A stretch of DNA of 64,000 bases from an uncultured Collinsella sp. (lineage in GTDB: Bacteria > Actinomycetota > Coriobacteriia > Coriobacteriales > Coriobacteriaceae). The stretch covers positions 41,171 to 105,170 of the forward strand of contig UQKQ01000009.1 in NCBI GenBank assembly GCA_900541645.1, given 5' to 3'. Shown here one piece after another: positions 48,414 to 56,681 of this stretch. The translations under genes were made by a program, and so were the position numbers. Position 1 is the stretch's first letter. The number at the start of each line of letters is the position of its first letter. Under the pieces are notes generated by a model that saw only the letters and a list, made by a program, of their open reading frames with translations, did not search any database and had not been told where the DNA came from.

Positions 48414-50157
48414 GGCGGTCCATCTCCTCGGTAATACGAACGATATCGGTGACCTCACTCACCTGCGCAAAGGCAGGCGAGACGGAGGATGCCAGGCGGC
48501 GTGAGAGTTCAATGACCTGGGGCGGCTCGACGTAGGCACGCTGCATGAGTTCGATGTTCGAAAACAGCTCGTGCGTGCGGCCGCGGTCGAGGATGCGGCC
48601 GTTTGCCATTACCACAATGCGCTCGGCAAAATCCGAAACGACTTCCATATCGTGGCAGACCATGATAACGGCGCAACCGCGCTCGGCCATGGTGCGCACC
48701 GTTTCCATGACGGTCATGCACTCGCGGTAATCAAGGCCGCTCGTGGGCTCGTCGAGCACGACGATCTTGGGCTCTACGACCACGACAGAGGCGAGTGCCA
48801 CCATCTGGCGCTGACCGCGCGAAAGCGAGAAAGGTGCCTCATCGGCAGGCAGGCCAAAGCGGTCGATGACGAGCTGGGCGCGACGCAGAGCCTCGGCGCG
48901 GTCCATGCCGCCAAGCTCCAAGCCAAAGGCGACCTCGTCGAGCACGGTGTCCTTGCAGATCTGACGGTCAGGGTTTTGGAAGAGGGTTGCGACTTCGCGG
49001 GCGATACGGCTCGTGGGAACGGCTGCGGTATCCAGTCCCGTGACGCGCACGCTGCCTGAGGCGGGCTTAAGCAGGCCTGTGAGCAGCTTGGTGAGCGTGG
49101 TCTTGCCGGCACCGTTCTGGCCGACGATGCCCACGAGCTCGCCGGGATAGAGGGTTAGGTTGAGGTCGTGGACGGCGGCGCCGCCATTGGGATAGGCAAA
49201 CTCAACATGGTCGAAGGTGAGCACGGGCTCGGCGTCCTTGGCGTGCGGGCGCAACGACGGTGCGTGCGGTGAGCCGGCGGGTGCCTGAATGTCGCTGCTT
49301 GCGTGTGCGGGGTCGACGATGCCCGAAATCAGGCGCTCGGCCTCATCGACATCCAAGCAAGGGGTACCGCTTACCAGGCCATCGGCCTGGAGGCTATTGA
49401 AGATACGCGTGACGCGAGGGCAGTCGACGCCGATGGCACGGAGCTCGTCGGTATGCGCGAAGACCTCGTGTGGCTCGCCCTGCAGCGCGATTTCGCCCTG
49501 GTTGAGCACGAGCACGCGGTTGCAGTACTCCGAGAGCAGGGCGACCTTTTGCTCAACGACGACGATGGTGATTCCAAGTGCGCGGTTTGCCTCACGTAGC
49601 GTCTCGAAGACCAACGTGGAGCTGGCGGGGTCGAGTGCCGCGGTGGGCTCGTCGAGAACCAAGACGCGCGGACGCATAGCGAGGATGGCAGCGATGGCTA
49701 CCTTTTGCTTCTGTCCGCCCGAGAGGGTGGCGATCTCGCGGTCGCGCAGGTCGCTGATGCCGACGGTCTCGAGGGTTTCGGTGACGCGCTGCTCAATCTG
49801 GTCGTGCGGCACGCCAAAGTTCTCGAGGCCAAAGAGCATCTCATCCTCAACCACGGAGGCGACCATCTGCGTGTCGATGTCTTGCAGCACGCTGCCGACG
49901 ATTTGCGACACGTCGGTCAACGAGACCTCGCAGGTGTCGTGGCCGTCAACCATGACGGACCCAAAGAACGTGCCGGTGTAGTGGTGGGGCACGGCGCCCG
50001 ACAGGCAGGCGGAAAGCGTGGACTTGCCGGCGCCCGAGGGCCCGATGATGCCGATGAAATCTCCCTTGTTCACGCTGAGCGAGATGTGGCTAAGCGCCTG
50101 CTCGGTCTGCGTGCCATAGGAGAACGAGACATCGTCGACGTTGATGATCGTTTCCAT
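48406..50157 (-). CDS. ECF transporter ATPase, fused EcfA-EcfA'
   Basis: This 583-residue protein holds two ABC ATPase domains in one chain. First: Walker A GPSGAGKST near residue 40, LSGGQKQKVAIA and LVLDEPTAALD. Second: GQNGAGKTT near 346, signature LSRGQRQMVALA and IVVLDEPTSGLD. The two ABC domains energise uptake by the EcfT/S module. The EcfT gene overlaps its end. A 101-nt structured element lies in the 213-bp gap to the S component. Confidence 0.92.
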   Translation of the reverse strand: METIINVDDVSFSYGTQTEQALSHISLSVNKGDFIGIIGPSGAGKSTLSACLSGAVPHHYTGTFFGSVMVDGHDTCEVSLTDVSQIVGSVLQDIDTQMVASVVEDEMLFGLENFGVPHDQIEQRVTETLETVGISDLRDREIATLSGGQKQKVAIAAILAMRPRVLVLDEPTAALDPASSTLVFETLREANRALGITIVVVEQKVALLSEYCNRVLVLNQGEIALQGEPHEVFAHTDELRAIGVDCPRVTRIFNSLQADGLVSGTPCLDVDEAERLISGIVDPAHASSDIQAPAGSPHAPSLRPHAKDAEPVLTFDHVEFAYPNGGAAVHDLNLTLYPGELVGIVGQNGAGKTTLTKLLTGLLKPASGSVRVTGLDTAAVPTSRIAREVATLFQNPDRQICKDTVLDEVAFGLELGGMDRAEALRRAQLVIDRFGLPADEAPFSLSRGQRQMVALASVVVVEPKIVVLDEPTSGLDYRECMTVMETVRTMAERGCAVIMVCHDMEVVSDFAERIVVMANGRILDRGRTHELFSNIELMQRAYVEPPQVIELSRRLASSVSPAFAQVSEVTDIVRITEEMDRRG

Positions 50158-50175
50158 GGATACCTTTCATAGTCA

Positions 50176-50219
50176 TTGGGGACGTTCTTACATGACTAGT
50201 CGTTTAAGAACGTCCCCAA
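50176..50219. repeat. 44-bp palindrome within the ECF operon
   Basis: TTGGGGACGTTCTTA (50176-50190) pairs perfectly with 50205-50219. The centre contains CTAGTCGTTT, repeated directly at 50223-50232. Confidence 0.6.
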
Positions 50220-50262
50220 AAGCTAGTCGTTTGGGATGGTCTTTGTTGGTGGAGTGCGGAGA

Positions 50263-50363
50263 CGGCTTTACGAGGGGCTCCAGGTTGGCGCGAAAGAGGA
50301 GCGAAGCGTACTTGGGTACGCGAGCGACGAATGAACGCCAAGATGGGGTGGCTCATAAAGCCG
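50263..50363. repeat. Structured palindromic element, copy 2 (101 nt)
   Basis: Outer arms CGGCTTTACGAG (50263-50274) and CTCATAAAGCCG (50352-50363), middle TTGGCG (50285-50290) and CGCCAA (50336-50341), inner GCGTAC-TTGG-GTACGC (50306-50321). It shares the block between the middle arms with the copy at 34081-34178, but the middle arms differ while still pairing. It lies in the gap between the ECF S and A genes. Confidence 0.65.
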
Positions 50364-50369
50364 AACGGG

Positions 50370-50939
50370 TTAGTTGAGCTTCAGGGTCTTCTGGATGGGC
50401 AAGTAGAGGGCGCCGACCAGAATGGCGTTAAAGACGGCGGTCATGGCGACGACGGGCAGCATGGCGGCGGCGAGCTCGCCCACCACGCCGAGCATGGCCA
50501 TCTTGATGACCATGAAGATGACGCCCGAGACAAAGGTGGTCACGAACGTCGCGACAATGGCGATGGCGGGCTTGACCTGACCGTTCTTGCCGGCGGCATT
50601 GACGATGACGGCCATGAGCATGGCGGCGATGCCCTCGGCGGCAAAATCGACGAACGGCGAGGTGGTGGTGATCTGGATCACGGCAGCCGAGATGAGGCCA
50701 ATGACGAGCGCCTGACCGATGTTGGGGCGAACGACCAGGATGGTGAGGCAGAAGGCCGAGATGATGAACTCGGGGCTGATCATGCCGCCCGAGATGCCCG
50801 AGATTGCCTTGCCGACGGTAAAGTTGAGGATGAAGGCGGCGGCGAGCAGGATGGCGAGCAGGACGAGGGCGCGGACATCGAGTTTGCCGCGGTCGGCGGT
50901 CTGGACGGTGCGGGGCTGGGCGGCGGTGTTCTGAGACAT
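50370..50939 (-). CDS. ECF S component, TrpP-like tryptophan transporter subunit
   Basis: This 189-residue protein has about six membrane helices. KLDVRALVLLAILLAAAFIL leads helix 1, GGMISPEFIISAFCLTILV and RPNIGQALVIGLISAAV follow, similar in style to B. subtilis TrpP. Such S components bind the substrate and pair with EcfT and EcfA-A'. The ATG follows AAAGGATT. The upstream Trp-rich leader peptide supports tryptophan as substrate. Assignment to TrpP was made from memory of its sequence. Confidence 0.82.
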   Translation of the reverse strand: MSQNTAAQPRTVQTADRGKLDVRALVLLAILLAAAFILNFTVGKAISGISGGMISPEFIISAFCLTILVVRPNIGQALVIGLISAAVIQITTTSPFVDFAAEGIAAMLMAVIVNAAGKNGQVKPAIAIVATFVTTFVSGVIFMVIKMAMLGVVGELAAAMLPVVAMTAVFNAILVGALYLPIQKTLKLN

Positions 50940-50984
50940 GGTGAAAATCCTTTCGGAATGGGAGTGCAAGAGAAAAGCGGAGGC

Positions 50985-51114
50985 GCGTGATGCGAATGCG
51001 ATCGGGCTCGAGATAGAAAAAAGCCCCCGGTCGAAACCGGAGGCCTTCCAATCACCTAGAGCGCAAAAACAGGCGTGAGGGACTCACTGTCGACCGATCG
51101 TATTCGCATCACGC
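50985..51114 (-). promoter_or_regulatory. Long-range inverted repeat spanning the trp leader and terminator
   Basis: Segments 50985-51005 and 51094-51114 are inverted copies of 21 nt with one mismatch. On the minus-strand RNA one arm lies within the Trp-codon part of the leader peptide, the other just before the S component gene, and the terminator lies between. The helix would be an alternative to the local leader structures. Confidence 0.55.
51017..51045 (-). terminator. Trp attenuator terminator
   Basis: On the minus strand GCCTCCGGT, loop TTCG, ACCGGGGGC form a stem with one wobble, followed by TTTTTT. It lies between the Trp leader peptide and the S component start codon. Confidence 0.85.
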
Positions 51115-51152
51115 CACCACCAGTTGTTGAGAGACGTCATCGTGTTCTTCAT
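51084..51152 (-). CDS. Trp attenuation leader peptide (22 residues)
   Basis: A 23-codon minus-strand ORF follows AAAGGAG by eight bases. It opens MKNTMTSLNN, then has three consecutive tryptophan codons (residues 11-13) and ends NTIGRQ. The ORF and the terminator that follows match the classic design in which a stalled ribosome at Trp codons prevents termination. The three consecutive Trp codons are decisive, because Trp is normally rare. It controls an ECF transporter operon, consistent with tryptophan uptake. The ORF is too short for ordinary gene callers. Confidence 0.85.
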   Translation of the reverse strand: MKNTMTSLNNWWWRDANTIGRQ

Positions 51153-51210
51153 GTTGGTGGCTCCTTTCGTGATGCCGTGGCGCGGTCGCACCTAGTTGCT
51201 GTTGCGCTGC

Positions 51211-51219
51211 ACTATAGCA
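51211..51219 (-). promoter_or_regulatory. Extended -10 promoter of the trp-controlled ECF operon
   Basis: Minus-strand TGCTATAGT (51219-51211) is an extended -10 element. A good -35 box is not apparent. The transcript would start about 50 bp upstream of the leader peptide ORF. Confidence 0.5.
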
Positions 51220-51294
51220 CAGCGAAGTGTATGCGAGGAAATCTTTTTTGAAAAGATTTCAGGCGGGTTTCCCGTCGGTCAAAAGAGCGGGCTA

Positions 51295-51328
51295 AGCGGG
51301 CGAGGCTGCCATTGCTGCCTCGCCCGCT
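51295..51328 (-). terminator. Terminator of the surface peptidase gene
   Basis: AGCGGGCGAGGC (51295-51306) pairs perfectly with GCCTCGCCCGCT (51317-51328). A TTTT run lies about ten bases further on the minus strand. Confidence 0.7.
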
Positions 51329-51339
51329 CAGCTAAGACG

Positions 51340-53250
51340 TTACTCCTTATTGCGACGGTAGAGGAAGTAACCGCCTGCGGAGATGACGACGACGCCGGCA
51401 GCGGCGAACGCAGCCACCATGCGGCCATCAAAACGGTCACCGGTGGTGGGCAGGTTGCCCTTGGTGTTCGTCTTGTTGGTGGTCACCGTGGTCGTGGTGC
51501 TCGGCTTGGTGGGCTTGTCGGGGGTACCGGGCTGCTCGGGCTTGTCGGGGGTACCGGGCTGCTCGGGCTTGTCGGGGGTACCGGGCTGCTCGGTGGCGAG
51601 GGCGTCCTTGGCGTAGGTGATGGACACCTTGAGGCCGTTGGTCTCGGTGTTCAGGTCGCTCGGGGTGAAGGGCTTGCTGAAGTCCTCAGCCTTCAGATAA
51701 GCGCGCATCTCCTGAAGCAGGGCCTTGCACTTGACATAGGTGTTCTTGGTGGCAGCGTTGCCGGCCTTGTTGGCCAGGGCGGTGCGGCCCTCAGTGGTGG
51801 TCTCGGCGAGCATGGCCTTGTCGACCTCGAGGTTCTGCTCGATGAGCTCGTTCTGGAGAGCGTCGAGGTAGGCGCGAACGCCGGTGCCGAGCTGCTCACG
51901 GTGCTCGAAGCACAGGGAGCTGATGTCCATGAGGACATAGTTGATGGAGTTCTCGGGCTCCTCGTTGTTCACGATGTCCTCCTCTTCGCAGTGATCGAAG
52001 GAGACGGTCTGGTCGCTGTAGTACGGGCTAACCTCGGTGAGCAGTGCGGAGTAGTAGGGGATGGCGACGGAGTAGGCGGCGCGGGAGAGCATCTCCCACT
52101 GGATGGTCGCGATCTCGGGGTCCATGCCCTGACGGATCTGGAAGAGATTGACCTCGGTGTTGGTCTCGGTACCAATGGCGTAGGCGCCGTCGGTGTTGGC
52201 GTTGAGGCCCGGGACCTTCTCGCCGCGGTTGCCAAACGCGCGGATCATCTCAAAGGTGTTCCAGTCGGACTTGCCGGGCTGGAAGAACAGCGGCTGCGCC
52301 TTGCTAACCAGGGCGCCGGTCGTGGCACGAGCATCTTCGCGCTCGTCCTTGACGATCTCGTAGTCGGTGCCCTCGGTGAGCGGCACACCGAAGTAGGCGC
52401 GACCCTGGACATAACGGGCCCAAGAATGCATGGCCTTTTCGCTAATTGCCTCGCCGTAGGTCTGGGCAACGTCAAATTGACCGTCATCGAAGTACTTGGC
52501 GAAGCCATTCTCCTTAGGCATGGACTCGATGGTCGCAGAGTGGAGACAGTTCGCGGTGTCGGTGAGGTCAACCTTGTAGTTGAGGTTGCCGATGTTGGGG
52601 TTGAGCGAGGCGATATCGTCAGTGAGCCTCATGGCGATCCACTGGTGGCCGGAAAGTGCGGCAAACAGCCAAGTCTCGTTGCTGTCGGCGATGATAATCT
52701 GATCGTTGCCGCAGGCGCCCTGCTCGTCGATGATCTTGCCGAGGAGCTCGACGCCCTCACGTGCATTGGCGCTTTCACCTAAGATAACGCTGCCGTAGCT
52801 GTACTCGCCAATACCGGTTTTGGTCAGGGGGTCTGCTGCCTCAGCATCAGCATTCATGCCGGTGGTCAGCGTTGCGGAGCAGGACACGCCCTTCTCATTG
52901 ATGCCTGCCTCAGAGTAGGCATCATAGCGCCCGTGCCACTGGGAGGGATGGTCGCGTACATAGGTGTAGCGATACGTGGTCTTGGTCGAGGTATACATGA
53001 ATGCGGACTCGTCCGAGCCGTACGTATGCCCCGGGCCGTGAGAAGGCTCAATGCCAAAGTGCTTGAGGTAGCGCTTATCGAAGTCCTCGGCGCGGCCATA
53101 GTACGTGTCACCGTCGGCCGTCAGCTTGTTGCCCATGTACATCTGCGTGCAGGCGAGCGCAGATGTCGGCATGGACATGATGGTTGCAGCTCCAAATGCA
53201 AGGCCTATGCCAAGCTTCTTGAGCGCGTTGACGGGATGAGTTTTACTCAT
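51340..53250 (-). CDS. Secreted, sortase-anchored C69-family dipeptidase
   Basis: This 636-residue protein has a signal peptide ending ALA at residue 33, so maturation exposes Cys34 (CTQMYMGNKLTADGDTYYGR), the N-terminal nucleophile of the C69/U34 dipeptidase family. The catalytic domain continues to about 560. Three copies of EQPGTPDKP and a Thr-rich region follow, then the sortase motif LPTTG (600-604), a hydrophobic span and the tail RRNKE. It is a cell-wall-bound peptidase facing the gut lumen. The repeats probably act as a wall-spanning stalk. It has its own terminator. Confidence 0.9.
   Translation of the reverse strand: MSKTHPVNALKKLGIGLAFGAATIMSMPTSALACTQMYMGNKLTADGDTYYGRAEDFDKRYLKHFGIEPSHGPGHTYGSDESAFMYTSTKTTYRYTYVRDHPSQWHGRYDAYSEAGINEKGVSCSATLTTGMNADAEAADPLTKTGIGEYSYGSVILGESANAREGVELLGKIIDEQGACGNDQIIIADSNETWLFAALSGHQWIAMRLTDDIASLNPNIGNLNYKVDLTDTANCLHSATIESMPKENGFAKYFDDGQFDVAQTYGEAISEKAMHSWARYVQGRAYFGVPLTEGTDYEIVKDEREDARATTGALVSKAQPLFFQPGKSDWNTFEMIRAFGNRGEKVPGLNANTDGAYAIGTETNTEVNLFQIRQGMDPEIATIQWEMLSRAAYSVAIPYYSALLTEVSPYYSDQTVSFDHCEEEDIVNNEEPENSINYVLMDISSLCFEHREQLGTGVRAYLDALQNELIEQNLEVDKAMLAETTTEGRTALANKAGNAATKNTYVKCKALLQEMRAYLKAEDFSKPFTPSDLNTETNGLKVSITYAKDALATEQPGTPDKPEQPGTPDKPEQPGTPDKPTKPSTTTTVTTNKTNTKGNLPTTGDRFDGRMVAAFAAAGVVVISAGGYFLYRRNKE
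51512..51592. repeat. Three exact 27-bp tandem repeats within the peptidase gene
   Basis: Three identical units (51512-51538, 51539-51565, 51566-51592) encode EQPGTPDKP repeats in the stalk. Exact DNA identity means recent expansion, and the copy number may vary between strains. Confidence 0.9.
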
Positions 53251-53473
53251 ATTCCCTCCCAGCGTGCGAAAGCCCTCTGTCTCCAGAGGGCTTCACCCAA
53301 TAATTACACCCCCTTAGCGTAACGAATTCGAAACAATATACATTCATGAAAGTTATTTACTCGATAAGCGTAGCGAAATATGCGATTAACGGTAAATTGA
53401 ACTCATTTAGTGGGAAATCAATTTGTATAACGCCAGAGAAAAATGTAGCTAAATAAAGCGTCAAGAAAAAAGC
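53251..53473. other. AT-rich intergenic region upstream of the peptidase gene
   Basis: About 220 bp between the peptidase start and the terminator at 53474. It is conspicuously AT-rich and probably holds the peptidase promoter. I could not pick out a clear -35/-10 pair and see no gene. Confidence 0.4.
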
Positions 53474-53515
53474 GGACCCCTCGCCGGCATGTGGTTTCAT
53501 GCCGGCGAGGGGTCC
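53474..53515 (-). terminator. Very stable terminator (18-bp perfect stem)
   Basis: 53474-53491 pairs perfectly with 53498-53515 around a 6-nt loop. On the minus strand the stem is followed by GCTTTTTTC, so it ends the lipid kinase and mini-protein transcript. Confidence 0.9.
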
Positions 53516-53544
53516 GGGCTGCACGGGCCGTCTAAGAGTAATGG

Positions 53545-53637
53545 CTACTTCTTTCGACGGTGAATCACGTTAATGGCATAGCCGACGAGCATGGCCAAAA
53601 CGATGACGATAAAGCCAAGGATGGGGTTGTCGTTCAC
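53545..53637 (-). CDS. Mini membrane protein, 30 residues
   Basis: A GTG start follows AGGAGG by six bases. The peptide is MNDNPILGF, then a hydrophobic helix IVIVLAMLVGYAINV and a basic end HRRKK. It starts 10 bases after the lipid kinase stop, before a strong terminator. A single-pass mini-protein cotranscribed with a lipid kinase could be an activity modulator, but no function is known. Confidence 0.6.
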   Translation of the reverse strand: MNDNPILGFIVIVLAMLVGYAINVIHRRKK

Positions 53638-53647
53638 GGGGGTCCTC

Positions 53648-54565
53648 CTATTTTCCGAGCGGCGAGAATTCGTCGACGATGATATCAAGGCATTGCGGTA
53701 GCGCGCGGGCGCCAAAGACGCCGGAGTTGCTGGAGATGATCTCGCCATCAAACTGCATGCCGAGCGATGGCGTGCAGGTAATCTTGGCTTCTTTGGTCTG
53801 GATGATCTTAAACTGCGGGCGGCCGAGTACCTTGCCGGCGGGGTCGAGCGCGGCGGTGATTACCGTGGGGAGCAACTGCACCGTGCGCACGGGCTCAATA
53901 ACGACGATGTCGACCATGCCGTCGTTCATACGGCAGTTGGGGAACAGGTTGATGTCGTTTTGGATGACAGACGTGTTGCCCGCCATGCAGCAGATGCCGT
54001 CGAGCTCCTCAACAATGCCATCATGCTCAATGGTAAAGTGCGCCACCGTGGGGTTGGGCGTGGCGAGAGCGGAGAGGAAGTAGGCGATCTCGCCGATGTC
54101 GTTTTTGGTGGGGGCGGCCTTCATCATGATCTCGGCGTCAAAGCCCGAACCGGCGATGATGATAAAGCCATGGCGCTTTTCGTTGCCGTTCTCGTCGAGC
54201 CAAAAGAGCTCGCCCATGTCCACCTTGACCGTGCGGCCGGCGCGGCATGCCTTGGCGAGCGCCGCCGCCTCGGGGGCATTGCCGATGTTGTTAAAGAACA
54301 GGCAGGCCGTGCCGGAGGGGAAGACGAGCGTGGGGACGCCGCATCCGCGCATCTGATCGAGCACGTTGGAGACAGTGCCGTCGCCGCCCGAAACGACCAC
54401 GCGGTCGAACTCGCGAACGTCTGCCACGGCGTCCTCGGGCTCCATGCCATCGCCGATAAAGCGCATCACGACCTCGTCGCCGCCCTGTGCAAGGGCGTGC
54501 GTGAATGCGTAGATTTCATCTGAGCTGGGACCCGATGCCGGATTGTGGATGATAAGGCAGCGCAT
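53648..54565 (-). CDS. Diacylglycerol kinase-family lipid kinase
   Basis: This 305-residue protein has the DAGK catalytic fold: MRCLIIHNPASG at the N-terminus, the nucleotide motif VVSGGDGTVSNVLDQM near residue 58, PSGTACLFFNNIG near residue 84 and GSGFDAEIMMKA near residue 140. It lacks membrane helices, as in the soluble DgkB/YegS group. It probably phosphorylates diacylglycerol or a related lipid at the membrane surface. A mini membrane protein follows. Confidence 0.88.
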   Translation of the reverse strand: MRCLIIHNPASGPSSDEIYAFTHALAQGGDEVVMRFIGDGMEPEDAVADVREFDRVVVSGGDGTVSNVLDQMRGCGVPTLVFPSGTACLFFNNIGNAPEAAALAKACRAGRTVKVDMGELFWLDENGNEKRHGFIIIAGSGFDAEIMMKAAPTKNDIGEIAYFLSALATPNPTVAHFTIEHDGIVEELDGICCMAGNTSVIQNDINLFPNCRMNDGMVDIVVIEPVRTVQLLPTVITAALDPAGKVLGRPQFKIIQTKEAKITCTPSLGMQFDGEIISSNSGVFGARALPQCLDIIVDEFSPLGK

Positions 54566-54663
54566 GCTTACGTTCCCGTTCTGTGACTAACCGAGTATAG
54601 TTGTAGGGCAATGCCGATATCCTACCCGTGTTTTTCGGGCCTAACCTTATTCGATGGGTTGAT

Positions 54664-55797
54664 ATGTACATTTCCACACATCAGGCTCTGGTCGACTTTT
54701 GCCAGCGCGCCCGCGAGTTCGACGCGATCGCCGTCGACACCGAGTTTTTGCGCGAGCGCACGTTTCATCCGCGCCTGTGCCTGGTCCAGATTGCCACCCC
54801 CGCCGAGAGTGTCGCTGTCGATCCGCTGGTGATCGACGACCTGTCGCCGCTTGCCGAGCTTATGGCCGACGAGAGCGTGATCAAGGTCTTCCACGCCTGC
54901 TCGCAGGACATGGAAGTTATGCTCCACACTGTGGGAGCGTTGCCGCGACCGATTTTTGATACGCAGGTTGCCGCCGCCTTTTTGGGCGAGCGCCAGCAGA
55001 TTTCGTATGGAGCGCTCGTTCAGGCGTTCTGCGGCGTATCGCTGCCCAAGACCGAGTCGCTAACCGATTGGTCGCGCCGCCCGCTGAGCGATAAGCAGAT
55101 CGAGTACGCGATCGATGACGTCAAGTACTTGATCGTCGCCTATACCGAGATGATGAGTCGCCTGCGCGAGCTGGGCCGTGTGGACTGGGTGCTCGACGAG
55201 TTGCGCCCGCTGGCCGACGAGTCGCACTATCGCGCCGATCGCCACGAGGCGTTCCGCAAGGTCAAACGCATCAATTCGTGCAGCCGTCACCAGCTGGGTA
55301 TCGCGCGCGAGCTCGCCGCCTGGCGCGAGGATCGCGCCGAGCGCCGCAACATCCCGCGCAAGTGGGTCATGTCCGACGACACGCTGCTGGCGCTTGTGAA
55401 GCGTAACCCCGTGCGCGTTGAGGAGTTCCGCAGCATCCGCGGTACCGACCAGCTGGGGGAGCGCGACGTGGACGGTGCGCTCATGGCTATCAAGCGCGGT
55501 GCGAGCTGCCCGCACGATCGCCTGCCGCTCATGGTGCGCGGGCATCGCCAGATTTCGCCGGAGCTGGAGAGCGTGACGGACCTGATGTACGCGCTCATCC
55601 GCCTGGTTGCCGAACGCTCGGGAGTGGCGACCTCGGTCATTGCCTCGCGCGATGACCTGGCCGACTATATTGAGCATCCCGAGCAGAGCCCCCTGCGTGA
55701 AGGCTGGCGTTTTGAGCTTGTTGGTTCGCGCCTGGACGATCTGCTCTCGGGCAATATGGGGCTGACGGTCAAAGATGGCAAAATTGAATTGCTATAA
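54664..55797 (+). CDS. rnd: Ribonuclease D
   Basis: This 377-residue protein has a DEDDy exonuclease domain: FDAIAVDTEFLRERTF (ExoI) near residue 18, KVFHACSQDMEVML (ExoII) near residue 74, and YAIDDVKYLIVAY (ExoIII) near residue 142 with the Tyr. Two HRDC-type helical regions follow (CSRHQLGIARELAAWREDRA near residue 206). It trims 3 prime ends of tRNA precursors. The start follows the TTGAT-spaced GGG weakly; a longer frame from 54628 is possible. Confidence 0.9.
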   Translation: MYISTHQALVDFCQRAREFDAIAVDTEFLRERTFHPRLCLVQIATPAESVAVDPLVIDDLSPLAELMADESVIKVFHACSQDMEVMLHTVGALPRPIFDTQVAAAFLGERQQISYGALVQAFCGVSLPKTESLTDWSRRPLSDKQIEYAIDDVKYLIVAYTEMMSRLRELGRVDWVLDELRPLADESHYRADRHEAFRKVKRINSCSRHQLGIARELAAWREDRAERRNIPRKWVMSDDTLLALVKRNPVRVEEFRSIRGTDQLGERDVDGALMAIKRGASCPHDRLPLMVRGHRQISPELESVTDLMYALIRLVAERSGVATSVIASRDDLADYIEHPEQSPLREGWRFELVGSRLDDLLSGNMGLTVKDGKIELL

Positions 55798-55861
55798 GGA
55801 AGCCTAGCCGCTTGAGTGGGTAAAATGCCTCCAACGTGTAACTCGATTCGGAGGAATTCGC

Positions 55862-56566
55862 ATGCCTTATTACTATGGATACGGCTTTGGCATCGACCCA
55901 CTGTACCTGCTGGTTGTTCTTGTCTGCACGGTACTTGGCCTTGCCGCACAGAACTATATCAACTCGACGTACAAAACCTGGTCCAAGGTTCGCTCAGACG
56001 GCGACACGGGCGCCACGGTCGCTCGCCGCATGCTTGACGCCAGCGGTTGCAATGCCGTGGGTATCAAGGGTGTCGCCGGTGAGCTCACCGACCATTACAA
56101 CCCGCAGGATAACAACCTGTATCTCTCGGACGCCAACCGTTCGGGCGGTTCGGTCGCAAGCGTTGCCGTCGCTTGTCACGAGGCGGGTCACGCCGCTCAG
56201 CGTCAAAGTGGTTATGCCATGATGAAGGTACGCACCGCCCTCGTGCCGGTCGTCAACTTTACCCAGAACACCTGGACGATTGTGCTGCTCATGGGCCTGT
56301 TTATGAACATCGCGGGACTCACGACCCTCGCACTGATCTTCTTCTCGTTTAGCGTGCTGTTCCAGCTGGTTACGCTGCCGGTTGAGATTGATGCCAGTCG
56401 GCGCGCCGTGGCGTATATTGAGCAGTCGGGTATGAGCTCCAAGCAGGTCAACGGTGCCAAGAAGGTCCTGACGGCCGCTGCGCTTACCTATGTTGCTGCA
56501 GCGCTCACTTCGATCATTCAGCTGCTCTACCTTATGGCTCGTTACAACAGAAACTCCAACCGATAA
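55862..56566 (+). CDS. Zinc-dependent membrane metallopeptidase (YugP-like)
   Basis: This 234-residue protein has an N-terminal membrane helix, the metal motif ACHEAGHAAQ near residue 103, and two or three later membrane helices (IVLLMGLFMNIAGLTTLAL near residue 140). It matches the neutral zinc peptidase_2 family, typified by B. subtilis YugP. The ATG follows CGGAGG. The substrate is unknown; membrane protein quality control is a guess. Confidence 0.88.
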   Translation: MPYYYGYGFGIDPLYLLVVLVCTVLGLAAQNYINSTYKTWSKVRSDGDTGATVARRMLDASGCNAVGIKGVAGELTDHYNPQDNNLYLSDANRSGGSVASVAVACHEAGHAAQRQSGYAMMKVRTALVPVVNFTQNTWTIVLLMGLFMNIAGLTTLALIFFSFSVLFQLVTLPVEIDASRRAVAYIEQSGMSSKQVNGAKKVLTAAALTYVAAALTSIIQLLYLMARYNRNSNR

Positions 56567-56681
56567 CAAATGGGACCGACGGGCGCCGTGGGGATTTGTG
56601 TCCCCGCGGCGCTGTACTATGTGTTGGACTTGAATTTGCGCAGGGCCGAAGCCCTTGTGCACGATGACGAAAGGGGGCTGC

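Noticed and set aside
51512..51592. Possible CRISPR-like array
   Set aside because: The repeats are directly tandem with no spacers and are in frame within the peptidase gene.
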